Shown: positions 48,522 to 57,310, counted from the stretch's first letter. The stretch is DNA of 64,000 bases from an uncultured Muribaculaceae bacterium (GCA_910587915.1 CAJUOB010000003.1:62001-126000); one strand, 5' to 3'. The notes: generated from the sequence alone by a model not told the origin. Numbers and translations are program-made.

Positions 48522-50201
48522 TTACTTCACAAGAAGCCAAACTTTACCATTATATTTTATGATATTCTTCCTTTTAAGAGCTGATAAAAGGGTGGTTAAT
48601 TTGTCGTATCGTTGCCTATCTGTCAGATATTCAGGGAGCTTATTTTCGATAAGCGCATATAAGTCTCCTCTTTCAGCTCGATCAAACTCCTTGATGTAAT
48701 CTATGATTAATTTCTTGAAGTAATCATCGTCAAAACTTCTATTCTTAATATAGGAAGTTTTAAGTCCGACATGTTTTGTCGGCGCGATAATTTTGGATGA
48801 TAGATAGAGATTTGGATATCTGCCTTCGATCAATCCCTTCTTACGCAGATAGTTGGCGGCATCGTGTGAAATCGGAGTACGCTTCTGTATAGAATCTAAA
48901 AGCATTATATCTCCAAGGGTAAGCATCGAATTGGAGATTAGTATGTTCGCAAAATTTTCATCAAGCACACGGCCCTCAATGGTGCAGATAACTTTGTTGT
49001 CAGATATATCATAATCAGGCATTGGGAAGAATCGTCGACGTTGCTCTACGAATAATTTTCGTATGCCACCACCTTCAGTTTCCACCATTTTTACGTTTCG
49101 CATAGCTTCTACTAAGGAAGGGTTGCGATAATGAGCCTCCGGGAAATCGTTTGTAACAACAGATTCGATAGATTCGGGTATAAAGTGGCCAGCATTCCTG
49201 AAGCATAGCTTTTCGTCCTCGTATTCTATCACGTCTATATGACAGCCCTTGGCATAATCCTGATGTGCGATGGCATTGTTTAAGGGTTCGCGGAGAGTGA
49301 ACGTGTCATATCGAGACATTGATTCTGGAAACATCGAGCCGGATACGGTGTAAGTATAAGTAGTATTACGTATGAGACGACCGATTTCATCTATCGCTAA
49401 AATCATTGGGATTGTAAAGACGCGGAAATCCTTGTTGATGTCTGATTCATCGCGCAAGAACCATCTTATTTTGCATATTGCCGGATTTAGGAAATGATCA
49501 CTCTCAGATTTTCCAAGTAAAATAATTGAAGTACGCGTAATAGCTGACTTTCGGGTAAGTTTGGCTTTGTTAAGAAATACTTCATCCGACCAACTGTCTA
49601 TTTCCGCGTCCCGACTTCCATTGAACAGTTCCTTGTATTTCTCTCTTGCTACTTTTATTGCTTTAGGATCAAGGTCATCTATTGTCGCATCGGGAATAAC
49701 CTGGGCAGACCAGTCGTCGACAATCAGTGGTTCGTTCAGTATCATTTCTAACCGAGATTTCGACATACTGACAAGACTGTCTTCAACACGTTGCCATAAC
49801 TTTTTATGAGCATATACTGGCAGTCTAGGCATATGCTTAGGAATATTGATAACCCATACTTTTTTGTTGGTGTCGGACGTTACGAATTCTTCAATTTTTA
49901 ATCCTTCAGTGGGAAGATTTGAGCATTCCCGTACAAGTCTCAGCGTAGAGGTCTGCGCGTCATAATTGTATGTATCAGTACCAACAATATTTAGAGTATG
50001 GTCTTCTACACCTATCACAAGATGGCCTCCGTTCATAGAAGATATGGCTGCGACATAAGAAATCACATCATCGCCTTCCTTTCCGTTAAAGAAATGTTTC
50101 AAGCATTTGAACTCTTTCCAGTCGCATGCCTCATTCTCCTGCGGAAATCGATCCTTGAGATATAGTTTTAATTCTTGCTCTATCATGTGATTATTAGCCA
50201 T
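48522..50201 (-). CDS. AlbA_2 (Schlafen-like) domain protein with ATPase-like domain
   Basis: A 559-aa protein. The N-terminal 130 residues fit the AlbA_2/Schlafen-AlbA_2 domain (CDWKEFKCL..GDDVISYVAAISSMNGGHLVIGVED). The middle has FTLREPLNNAIAHQDYAKG, the N-box of the HATPase_c_4 fold found in RecG-like regulators of this family, and a winged-helix region (HDAANYLRKKGLIEG) follows. These proteins are often called transcriptional regulators or divergent-AAA proteins, and several work in defence islands; here the partner is unclear. It starts at ATG 50201 and is AT-rich. Confidence 0.85.
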   Translation of the reverse strand: MANNHMIEQELKLYLKDRFPQENEACDWKEFKCLKHFFNGKEGDDVISYVAAISSMNGGHLVIGVEDHTLNIVGTDTYNYDAQTSTLRLVRECSNLPTEGLKIEEFVTSDTNKKVWVINIPKHMPRLPVYAHKKLWQRVEDSLVSMSKSRLEMILNEPLIVDDWSAQVIPDATIDDLDPKAIKVAREKYKELFNGSRDAEIDSWSDEVFLNKAKLTRKSAITRTSIILLGKSESDHFLNPAICKIRWFLRDESDINKDFRVFTIPMILAIDEIGRLIRNTTYTYTVSGSMFPESMSRYDTFTLREPLNNAIAHQDYAKGCHIDVIEYEDEKLCFRNAGHFIPESIESVVTNDFPEAHYRNPSLVEAMRNVKMVETEGGGIRKLFVEQRRRFFPMPDYDISDNKVICTIEGRVLDENFANILISNSMLTLGDIMLLDSIQKRTPISHDAANYLRKKGLIEGRYPNLYLSSKIIAPTKHVGLKTSYIKNRSFDDDYFKKLIIDYIKEFDRAERGDLYALIENKLPEYLTDRQRYDKLTTLLSALKRKNIIKYNGKVWLLVK

Positions 50202-50354
50202 AAGATGCTGTCTTGTTTAATTAAATGCGAATATAAGCATTTTTATTCAGAATCCTTTGATAGGGAATGTATTTGAACTCCAAGTTTTGAATATTAGAAA
50301 TATTATTGAAGTATGGCACCCGTTATAAATCAATATTTCAAGACTATTGATTTG

Positions 50355-50399
50355 GAAAGAAGCAGGGACGAGATAAAATGAAAAGGTCCCATTGGTTTG
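50355..50399. repeat. Degenerate copy of the lipoprotein gene start, copy 2
   Basis: It matches 47630-47674 in the same orientation. On the minus strand it still reads ATG and a hydrophobic stretch, but there is no continuing gene. It lies in the 307-bp spacer 50202-50508, which otherwise holds only AT-rich sequence and the next promoter. Confidence 0.65.
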
Positions 50400-50478
50400 T
50401 TTTAGGTCAGTGGTAAATATATATGTGTGAAAATGTCGGGACTGACTTTTTCGCGGACAGAATGGTGATGACCGATGC

Positions 50479-50486
50479 TATCTTTG
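50479..50486 (+). promoter_or_regulatory. -7 box of the 50509 gene
   Basis: TATCTTTG followed by CAG, 23 nt before ATG 50509. No clear -33 box. Confidence 0.5.
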
Positions 50487-50508
50487 CAGAAACTTACTCT
50501 AAAATGAA

Positions 50509-50952
50509 ATGAAAATGAACGGTCTTTCTGTTTCACGAAAAGTATATGCCGATATTTCGGCACGTGTATCCGTAGCGTTATCAGCCTCCGGGGAATCGAG
50601 AACAGAAGCTATGCGTATGGTCGATTCGTATCTGGCCGGGCAAGAGGTCTCGAGCGACGATGCGTTGGCTATGCTGGCTTTCAATATGATTCGCGATGAA
50701 CTGGATCGTGTAATGGCACGATCGCGCCGTGCTCGCGAAAGGGCAGCAGGTCGCCGTAGGGCAGTGGCTGAGGCCGCTGCCGAAGTGTCCGATGAACAGC
50801 CCGAGGCTCCGGTGGAAATCCATGTGTCGCGTCGCGAACGACGAGCCCGTGAGCGTAAAATGGGTAAAAAGTGCGGAGCGCCTGCGGGGCAGTCGGATGT
50901 GCTGCATGCGACGGTTCCGTGGTTCCGGCGAAATGTGAAAAAGGTAGGTTAA
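50509..50952 (+). CDS. Basic coiled protein of unknown function
   Basis: A 147-aa protein. The first 45 residues could form a small helical DNA-binding-like unit (GLSVSRKVYADISARVSVALSASGESRTEAMRMV); then come an Arg/Ala-rich helix (ARSRRARERAAGRRRAVAEAAAEV), an acidic linker, and a second Arg-rich stretch (SRRERRARERKMGKK) ending in VPWFRRNVKKVG. No family is recognised. Its last 115 bp (50843-50957, including the stop) are repeated at 51769-51883 with the hip remnant in between. Confidence 0.6.
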   Translation: MKMNGLSVSRKVYADISARVSVALSASGESRTEAMRMVDSYLAGQEVSSDDALAMLAFNMIRDELDRVMARSRRARERAAGRRRAVAEAAAEVSDEQPEAPVEIHVSRRERRARERKMGKKCGAPAGQSDVLHATVPWFRRNVKKVG

Positions 50953-50957
50953 ACCGT
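50843..50957 (+). repeat. 115-bp direct repeat, left copy (gene 3' end)
   Basis: The segment GTGAGCG..GGGTAAAAAGTGCGGAGC..GGTTAAACCGT forms the end of the 50509 gene and 5 bases beyond. The right copy at 51769-51883 differs at few positions and belongs to no gene. Confidence 0.85.
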
Positions 50958-50962
50958 ATTGA

Positions 50963-51437
50963 TTAGCTTTGATTTAGTCCGAGGCGTGCAGCCATGCGAT
51001 TGATTAGTTCGCGGTAGGCAGTCTGTTGATTTGCTGGGAGAAACGATTCCCTAATCAGCATGTCCCATTTCGGGAGCGCCTTGGCGAATTTATTGAAGAG
51101 ATTGGTAATGGATTTTTCATCCATCCCGCTGTCGCGCATTGCCTTTTCAAAATCCTCTCGCTTTATCTTTTTCTTTTTGCCGTTTAGAGTGAGAGCCAGC
51201 TCTTCGTCATCCTCAGGCATCACAATTGCGGTTGAAAGCAGGTCATATGCCGGCGTAAGCATATAATCTATCTTCGGTTGATAAAGCGAGAAATTCTTCA
51301 AGTGCATGTCGGCGTTACCGGTGAGCCATGAGAAAACTACGATCTCCCAGAAGTTGATTACATCAAGCAACGGGGCCGATGAATAATGTAAGAATACCAG
51401 CCAATCTATTGTCAATTATTACCTTTGCCTGTTTCAT
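50963..51437 (-). pseudogene. Collapsed hipS-hipT (HipA) toxin remnant
   Basis: On the minus strand, an ATG at 51437 overlaps the hipB stop (ATGA) and reads MKQAKVIIDNRLAGILT, the typical start of the HipA N-subdomain protein (HipS). Within 20 codons, near 51385-51392, the sequence jumps to the middle of the HipA kinase C-domain (YSSAPLLDVINFWEIVVFSWLTGNADMHLKNFSLY), in another frame, so the first reading stops after 24 codons. The C-domain frame runs to 50963 and keeps GNADMHLKN and the DLLSTAI segment, but the ATP-binding N-part is lost. A deletion removed most of hipS and the start of hipT; a working toxin is very unlikely. Confidence 0.82.
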
Positions 51438-51637
51438 AATTCAGGAGTTTTCGATGGTGTCATTTCAGCCCCAAAAAGAGCCAATACCTGATTTACTTTG
51501 TCAAGGCGCAGAGTGGTCTTGCCTTGTTCAAGTTCACGCACAAAACGCAAACCGACCCCGGCTTTCTGAGACAGTTCCACCTGCGTAAGACCGTATTCCT
51601 TACGTTTTGCCTTTACATATTGGGCTAATCGAGTCAT
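51434..51637 (-). CDS. HipB-type antitoxin / autoregulator
   Basis: A 67-aa HTH protein of the HipB/Xre kind: MTRLAQYVKAKRKEYGLTQVELSQKAGVGLRFVRELEQGKTTLRLDKVNQVLALFG, with a short C-terminal tail. It normally binds operators at its own promoter and neutralises the HipT kinase. I chose ATG 51637, right behind the promoter and operators; the longer frame start at 51763 reads through them. Its toxin partner is broken, so it is now an orphan regulator. Confidence 0.88.
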   Translation of the reverse strand: MTRLAQYVKAKRKEYGLTQVELSQKAGVGLRFVRELEQGKTTLRLDKVNQVLALFGAEMTPSKTPEL

Positions 51638-51639
51638 AG

Positions 51640-51740
51640 TATACCCTTTTGGGGGCAAAGATAGTGAAATATCACTCATGCTACACCATAAAGGGTATAA
51701 AATAATTGGAAATAACGGACTGTATACCCTATAGGGTGTA
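51640..51740 (-). promoter_or_regulatory. hipB promoter with three operator-like palindromes
   Basis: The -7 box TATCTTTG lies at 51663-51656 on the minus strand. Three related sites surround it: TATACCCTTTTGGGGG (51640-51655), TACACCATAAAGGGTATA (51682-51699) and the best palindrome TATACCCTATAGGGTGTA (51723-51740). Sites two and three are about 41 nt apart centre to centre, roughly four helical turns. This fits cooperative autorepression by HipB dimers. Confidence 0.75.
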
Positions 51741-51768
51741 GATTGTATGAAAAAGAAAAGCATTTGAC

Positions 51769-51883
51769 GGGCCCGCGAGCGTGTGATGGGTAAAAAGTGC
51801 GGAGCGCCTACGGGGCGGTCGGATGTGCTGCATGCGACGGTTCCGTGGTTCCGGCGAAATGTGAAAAAGGTAGGTTAAACCGT
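51769..51883 (+). repeat. 115-bp direct repeat, right copy
   Basis: Same sequence as 50843-50957 with a few changes. It is preceded by a short AT-rich junction after the third hipB operator, and followed by the leader of the next gene. The in-frame codons of the gene 3' end are kept, but no start is present. The remainder of 51638-51966 holds the operators and no other gene. Confidence 0.85.
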
Positions 51884-51966
51884 GTAAATGGTATTGTCGC
51901 GTATGTTTGTGTTGATTACTTTTGCGATATTGAAAATCTATTTTTAAGCTCTCGATAACTCTATCT

Positions 51967-52779
51967 ATGAACCGTATAGTTATATCGATATTCCTATTTC
52001 TTGCACTTATGGCAAATTCACAGACAACAGTAAAGCAGACCGCCGGGCGTGACGCCCTCGGGGATTTCGCACCTAAGTTCGCCGAACTCAACGACGATGT
52101 CCTTTTTGGCGAGGTATGGAGCCGTACTGCGCAGCTGCCCCTCCGCGACCGCAGCATAGTCACCGTCACAGCTCTTGTGAGCAGTGGTATAATCGATTCA
52201 TCGCTCACATACCATCTCCGCGAGGCGAAGAAAAACGGAGTGACGCGCACAGAGATTGCCGAAATCCTTACTCAGGTGGCATTCTATGCAGGGTGGCCAA
52301 AGGCATGGGGCGCATTCCGTCAGGCTACCGAAGTGTGGAACGATGCCGATGAAGCTGCCGCCGATGAAAAGGAACGCTTCGCGCGGCAAATGATTTTCCC
52401 TATCGGCGAGCCAAACACTGCTTATGCCAAATATTTCGTAGGGAACAGTTATCTCGCGCAGGTGTCCGACGCTCAGGTTCCGTTTGCCAATGTCACATTC
52501 GAGCCCGGTTGCCGCAACAATTGGCACATACATCACGCCGACAATGGCGGTGGTCAGATGCTCGTGGGCGTGGCCGGTCGCGGATGGTATCAGGAAGAAG
52601 GCAAGCCGGCGCAGGAAATTCTGCCTGGAACAGTAATCCATATTCCCGCCGGTGTCAAGCACTGGCATGGGGCTGCAGCCGACAGCTGGTTTGCCCATCT
52701 TGCATTCTCGGTGCCGGGTGAGAATACGTCGAACGAATGGCTCGAACCGGTATCCGACGAGGAATACAACGCACTCTAA
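51967..52779 (+). CDS. Secreted carboxymuconolactone decarboxylase-like plus cupin fusion
   Basis: A 270-aa protein with a signal peptide (MNRIVISIFLFLALMANSQ). Residues about 30-125 are an AhpD/CMD-like helical domain (FGEVWSRTAQLPLRDRSIVTVTALVSSG..HLREAKKNGVTRTEIAEILTQVAFYAGWPKAWGAF) without the CxxC redox pair of peroxidase members. Residues about 155-260 are a cupin with NNWHIHHADNGGGQMLVGVAGRGWYQEEG and IPAGVKHWHGA, keeping the His/Gln metal site. Fusions of these two domains are known in Bacteroidetes and others. The substrate is unknown. Confidence 0.88.
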   Translation: MNRIVISIFLFLALMANSQTTVKQTAGRDALGDFAPKFAELNDDVLFGEVWSRTAQLPLRDRSIVTVTALVSSGIIDSSLTYHLREAKKNGVTRTEIAEILTQVAFYAGWPKAWGAFRQATEVWNDADEAAADEKERFARQMIFPIGEPNTAYAKYFVGNSYLAQVSDAQVPFANVTFEPGCRNNWHIHHADNGGGQMLVGVAGRGWYQEEGKPAQEILPGTVIHIPAGVKHWHGAAADSWFAHLAFSVPGENTSNEWLEPVSDEEYNAL

Positions 52780-52846
52780 GCGCATTCTGGGCACGGGATG
52801 TACCCTTTTGGCAGAGGTCGGCACATACGGCTTCTGCCTTATTTTT

Positions 52847-52854
52847 TACTTTTG
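52847..52854 (+). promoter_or_regulatory. -7 box of the GH92 gene
   Basis: TACTTTTG followed by CGG, 23 nt before ATG 52878. It supports that start over the much earlier in-frame ATG at 52737 within the preceding gene. Confidence 0.6.
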
Positions 52855-52877
52855 CGGAGAAAACCAGATCATACCAC

Positions 52878-55193
52878 ATGAAAATTCTCCACAGATACGT
52901 CTGCGCCTTTTCGTGCGCCCTATCATTATTGTCGGCTACAGCCGCAGGCAAGGATTACGCGGACTACGTCAATCCTTTTATCGGCACTACCGGTGATGGC
53001 AATACTTTTCCGGGAGCGGCACTACCTTTCGGCATGGTCAAGGTCGGACCCGACTGTGCCGATCTGCAGTCCAACTCAGGCTATCGTCCTACGGGAGGAG
53101 TGAAGGGTTTCAGCCATACCCATGTGAGCGGCACCGGTGGCGGATGTAAATATGGAAATATACTCATAGCACCTTTCTTTGGTAGCCGTCCTCAGCCGGG
53201 GCGTCAACTCTCGAGAGATATCGAAACAGTGTCGCCGGGTTATTTCAGTATGATTCTCGAGGATGGAGCCGTGGAAGCCGAGATGACGGTGTCGCCTCAT
53301 GCCGCTGTGCACCGGTATACTTTCCAAAGTGGCGATTCTGTGGGTATTCTTGTAGATGCGGGCAGTATACTTGGCGAGCACTATGGCTTCGGAGAGGCTC
53401 AGAATCTCATCGGCTCGGAAGTGCGTATACTATCCGACCACGAGATCGAGGGCTATTGCCGGGCCGATGGCGGCTGGAATATGGGACGCGCATATACTGT
53501 CTACTTCTATGCGTCGTTCAGTCGTCCGATGTCGTCGGCAGGTGTGTGGAAGGAAGATGAGCTGTCGGTAGGCGCTACCGAGGCTTTCGATGACGGTTCG
53601 CACACAGGGGCATGGTTCGCGTTCGATAAAGTCGACAAGCCGGTAGAGGTTCGCGTAGGAATATCGTATCTGAGCGAGGGTAGGGCAAAGGCCAACTGTA
53701 TGGCCGAGGTCGCTGGTCGCACATTCGATGAGGTGCATGCTGCTGCGCGTAGCGCCTGGAACGATGAACTCGGCAAGGTCAGCATATCGACCGACAACAA
53801 GGATGAACTTGTCAAATTCTATACCGCACTCTACCATTCGTTCCTGCAACCTGTCGATAAAACGGGAGAGAATGCACTCTGGAAAGGTTCTGCTCCATAT
53901 TACGATGATTTTTATTGCATCTGGGATACTTTCCGGACACTTCATCCTCTTTTCACGGTGATTGCGCCCGAACGGGAAGCCGCTATTGTCAATTCTCTTA
54001 TCGATATATATCGCCACGAAGGTTATATGCCCGACGGTCGTTCGGGCGACAGCAATGGCCGCACGCAGGGTGGCAGCAATGCCGACATGGTGGTGGCTGA
54101 GGCTGTGCTTAAGGGACTGCCCGGTATCGATGGTCCTGCGGCTCTCGAGGCCATGATGAAGGATGCCGAGGCCGATCCCGGCAACGATGCCCGTGTGCAT
54201 GGCCGTGGCGGCGTGTCGGACTATAAGAAGCTCGGATACGTGTCGACCGACTATGAGCGCGGTGGTACCCGTACGCTCGAGTATGCGGCGAACGACTATG
54301 CCATAGCGCAGTGTGCGGCTATGCTCGGCCGCGATGAGCTTGCAGAACGATACTTTGCCCGTGCCAGGAATTGGGAGAACTTGTGGAAAGACATTGAATT
54401 CGAAGGTGCAAGCGGTTTCATAATGCCGCGTAAGCCCGACGGCAACTGGCATGAGGACTATCGCGAGCCGACATGGGATTACTATTCGTCGACTCCGCCG
54501 TGCCGTCTTGATATCGAACCGTTCAATAAGGTTCCTGAAAATTATCTTTCGACCGGTGCCTTTACTCCCGGAGTGGGTGGAAATTGGGTGAATATGTTCT
54601 ATGAGTCGAATTCGTGGGAATATTCATTCTATGTTCCCCACGATGTGGCTCGCCTGATGGAGCGCTGCGGAGGGCGCGAGAGATTCGTTGACCGTCTCGA
54701 CCGATTCTTCAACGACGGACACTACAATATCACCAATGAGCCCGGATTTCTTACGCCTTGTCTCTACATATATGCCGGAGAGCATGCCGCGGCGGTAGAC
54801 CGAATACATACGATACTTGCGAATCACTATACCACCGGGCCCGACGGACTTCCCGGCAATGACGACTCCGGCTCGATGTCGTCGTGGTATGCTTTCCACA
54901 AAATGGGATTTTTTCCCGTGGCTGGTCAGGATGTATATCTGATAACGGCTCCACAGTTCGAGAAGGTCGACATAGCGCTTGGTAAGGGTCGGCAACTGTG
55001 CATAGAGGCTCCCGGAGTGAGCGATACACGGCGCTACATAGCGTCGGCCACTCTCAATGGCAAGCCTCTCGATCGTGCGTGGTTCACTCATGGCGAGATT
55101 GCCGACGGTGGTGTGCTGCGATTCGAAATGACCGACCGTCCCACCGGCTGGGGCTCAGGGATTCTCCCACCATCGCAGTCGGATGTAAAGTGA
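52878..55193 (+). CDS. GH92 family alpha-mannosidase
   Basis: GH92 enzymes are calcium-dependent exo-acting alpha-mannosidases. From ATG 52878 the 771-aa protein has a signal peptide (MKILHRYVCAFSCALSLLSATAAG), then DYVNPFIGTTGDGNTFPGAALPFGMVKVGPD, the family signature start. The catalytic domain shows PDGRSGDSNGRTQGGSNADMVVAEA, GNWVNMFYESNSWEYSFYVPHD (general acid Glu region) and GNDDSGSMSSWYAFHKMGFFPV. The linkage (alpha-1,2, -1,3 or other) cannot be read. It is followed 34 nt later by a GH97 gene on the same strand, suggesting a shared transcript. Confidence 0.94.
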   Translation: MKILHRYVCAFSCALSLLSATAAGKDYADYVNPFIGTTGDGNTFPGAALPFGMVKVGPDCADLQSNSGYRPTGGVKGFSHTHVSGTGGGCKYGNILIAPFFGSRPQPGRQLSRDIETVSPGYFSMILEDGAVEAEMTVSPHAAVHRYTFQSGDSVGILVDAGSILGEHYGFGEAQNLIGSEVRILSDHEIEGYCRADGGWNMGRAYTVYFYASFSRPMSSAGVWKEDELSVGATEAFDDGSHTGAWFAFDKVDKPVEVRVGISYLSEGRAKANCMAEVAGRTFDEVHAAARSAWNDELGKVSISTDNKDELVKFYTALYHSFLQPVDKTGENALWKGSAPYYDDFYCIWDTFRTLHPLFTVIAPEREAAIVNSLIDIYRHEGYMPDGRSGDSNGRTQGGSNADMVVAEAVLKGLPGIDGPAALEAMMKDAEADPGNDARVHGRGGVSDYKKLGYVSTDYERGGTRTLEYAANDYAIAQCAAMLGRDELAERYFARARNWENLWKDIEFEGASGFIMPRKPDGNWHEDYREPTWDYYSSTPPCRLDIEPFNKVPENYLSTGAFTPGVGGNWVNMFYESNSWEYSFYVPHDVARLMERCGGRERFVDRLDRFFNDGHYNITNEPGFLTPCLYIYAGEHAAAVDRIHTILANHYTTGPDGLPGNDDSGSMSSWYAFHKMGFFPVAGQDVYLITAPQFEKVDIALGKGRQLCIEAPGVSDTRRYIASATLNGKPLDRAWFTHGEIADGGVLRFEMTDRPTGWGSGILPPSQSDVK

Positions 55194-55227
55194 AGTATAA
55201 ACATATTCAAATCACAATAGATATAGC

Positions 55228-57207
55228 ATGAAAAAGATTGTTATTGCGGCTATCGGAGCTGCGCTTATGGCGTCGTGCTCCGGAAAGCCCGAAGTAAGCT
55301 CGCCCGACGGCCATATTGCCGTGAAGCTGAACCGCGCCGAAGATGGCGCCTTGTCCTATGAGGTGACGGTCGACGGCAAGCAACTCATAGCTCCCTCGGC
55401 TCTCGGATTTGTGGCCGAAGGCCTTGTGCCGGCCGCCGATGCCAAGGAGAGTGTAGCCACTTCGTCGTTCGACGAGACTTGGAGTCAGCCCTGGGGCGAG
55501 AATAAGGAAATTCGCAATAATTACCGCGAGATGGCCTATACACTCACCGACTCCTCGCTCGAGTACACTGTGCGTGTGCGTGCGTTCGACGATGGCATCG
55601 CATTCCGCTATGAATGGAAGGTGGCCGGAGTGGACACCGTAGTGGTGATGGACGAACTGACCGAATTCGCTTTTGCCGTGCCGGCTCAGTCGTGGGCTAT
55701 TCCTGCCAATTTCGACACCTATGAACTGGAATACAACCATGTGGCTGTCGACAGCGTTGTCAATGCCAACACCCCGTTCACTTTCGAGACCGACGGTGGT
55801 GTCTTCGGCTCTATCCACGAGGCTGCTCTCTACGACTTCCCCGAAATGACACTCGAGCGCATAGAAGGCAGCACCCTCAAGGCTGTGCTAGCACCTATGC
55901 CCGATGGCGTGAAGGCTCGTGTTCCCGCTGAGTTTGCTACTCCCTGGCGCAGCATACAGATCGGTGCGTCGGCTGTCGACCTCATCAATTCCGGTCTTAT
56001 ACTCAATCTCAACGAGCCTTCTAAAATCGCCGATACTTCGTGGATCAAGCCGCAGAAGTATGTGGGCATATGGTGGGGCATGCACCTCGGCACCATGACA
56101 TGGACCATGGGTCCCCGCCACGGCGCCACAACCGAGAATGCCATCAAGTATATCGATTTCGCCGCTGCAAACAACCTTCAGGGCGTGCTCTTCGAGGGCT
56201 GGAATGAAGGCTGGGAGAACTGGGGCGGAAACCAGCATTTCGACTATATGAAGGCTTATGCCGATTTCGATATCGACTCCATCGCCGCATATGCTGCTTC
56301 GAAGGGTATCGAACTGTGGGCGCACAACGAGACCGGCGGCAATATCCCCGAATATGAGGCAGCTCTCGACAGCACTTTAGCCTATTATCATTCGCTCGGC
56401 ATTCACACTCTCAAGACGGGCTATGCCGGCGGCTATGTCGGTGGTCAGTACCACCACTCGCAGTATGGCGTGCGCCACTATCAGAAGGTGGTTGAGACCG
56501 CTGCCAAATATGAGATTATGGTCGATGCCCACGAGCCTATCAAGGAAACCGGTATACGCCGCACATGGCCCAATATGATGACACGCGAAGGTGCCCGCGG
56601 CATGGAGTGGAATGCATGGTCGGGCGGCAACAGCGCCGACTATCTCTGCACACTGCCTTTCGTGCGCCTGCTCTCAGGTCCGATGGACTATACTCCCGGT
56701 ATCTTCGACATCAACTACGACCGTGCCAAGGCCGACCCCGGACGCATTGAGTGGAATGGCCGCAACGACTATTGCAAGATCAACACCACGCTCGCACGTC
56801 AGATTGCCAACTGGGTGATTATCTACTCGCCGCTACAGATGGCTGCCGACCTTATCGAGAACTATGAAGGCCACGAGGCGTTCCAGTTCTTCCGCGACTT
56901 CGATGCCGACTGCGACTGGTCGCGTGCTCTTCAGGGCGAAATCGGCAAATACATAGCTGTGGTGCGCCGTGCCGGCGACCGCTACTTCCTCGGAGCCGGA
57001 ACCAACAGCGAGGCCCGTACCATCGAGGTGTCGCTCGACTTCCTTAAGCCCGGTGTAAGCTACCAGGCTGCCATCTATGCCGACGATCCCGCCGGAGATG
57101 CCACCAAGGTTGCTATCGAGAAGAAGACCGTGATCTCGACCGATACTCTTACAGTGGCTATGAATGCCGCCGGTGGTCAAGCCATCACCTTCATCCCCGC
57201 CGAGTAA
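55228..57207 (+). CDS. GH97 family glycosidase lipoprotein
   Basis: A 659-aa lipoprotein (MKKIVIAAIGAALMASCSG) of GH97, the family of SusB and related alpha-glucosidases and alpha-galactosidases. Visible: an N-terminal beta-sandwich (about 22-280), then the barrel with YVGIWWGMHLGTMTW, VLFEGWNEGWENWGG, ELWAHNETGGN, IMVDAHEPIKETGIRRTWPN, and a C-terminal beta domain. At the strand where retaining GH97 enzymes carry the nucleophile Asp, this protein reads LKTGYAGGY, so an inverting type is more likely. It follows GH92 and ends in a terminator. Confidence 0.93.
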   Translation: MKKIVIAAIGAALMASCSGKPEVSSPDGHIAVKLNRAEDGALSYEVTVDGKQLIAPSALGFVAEGLVPAADAKESVATSSFDETWSQPWGENKEIRNNYREMAYTLTDSSLEYTVRVRAFDDGIAFRYEWKVAGVDTVVVMDELTEFAFAVPAQSWAIPANFDTYELEYNHVAVDSVVNANTPFTFETDGGVFGSIHEAALYDFPEMTLERIEGSTLKAVLAPMPDGVKARVPAEFATPWRSIQIGASAVDLINSGLILNLNEPSKIADTSWIKPQKYVGIWWGMHLGTMTWTMGPRHGATTENAIKYIDFAAANNLQGVLFEGWNEGWENWGGNQHFDYMKAYADFDIDSIAAYAASKGIELWAHNETGGNIPEYEAALDSTLAYYHSLGIHTLKTGYAGGYVGGQYHHSQYGVRHYQKVVETAAKYEIMVDAHEPIKETGIRRTWPNMMTREGARGMEWNAWSGGNSADYLCTLPFVRLLSGPMDYTPGIFDINYDRAKADPGRIEWNGRNDYCKINTTLARQIANWVIIYSPLQMAADLIENYEGHEAFQFFRDFDADCDWSRALQGEIGKYIAVVRRAGDRYFLGAGTNSEARTIEVSLDFLKPGVSYQAAIYADDPAGDATKVAIEKKTVISTDTLTVAMNAAGGQAITFIPAE

Positions 57208-57227
57208 ATCCCCGTATATATCATCTT

Positions 57228-57256
57228 AAGGCTCGCCCATCCGGCGGGCCTTTTTT
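57228..57256 (+). terminator. Intrinsic terminator after GH97 gene
   Basis: The stem AAGGCTCGCC (57228-57237) with GGCGGGCCTT (57243-57252), one T-G pair, 5-nt loop, followed by T residues. Confidence 0.8.
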
Positions 57257-57310
57257 GTGGGCGAGTCAAGAAGCGAGTTTGCTGCACGGAATGTGTGTCA
57301 TCGTGTGTGA

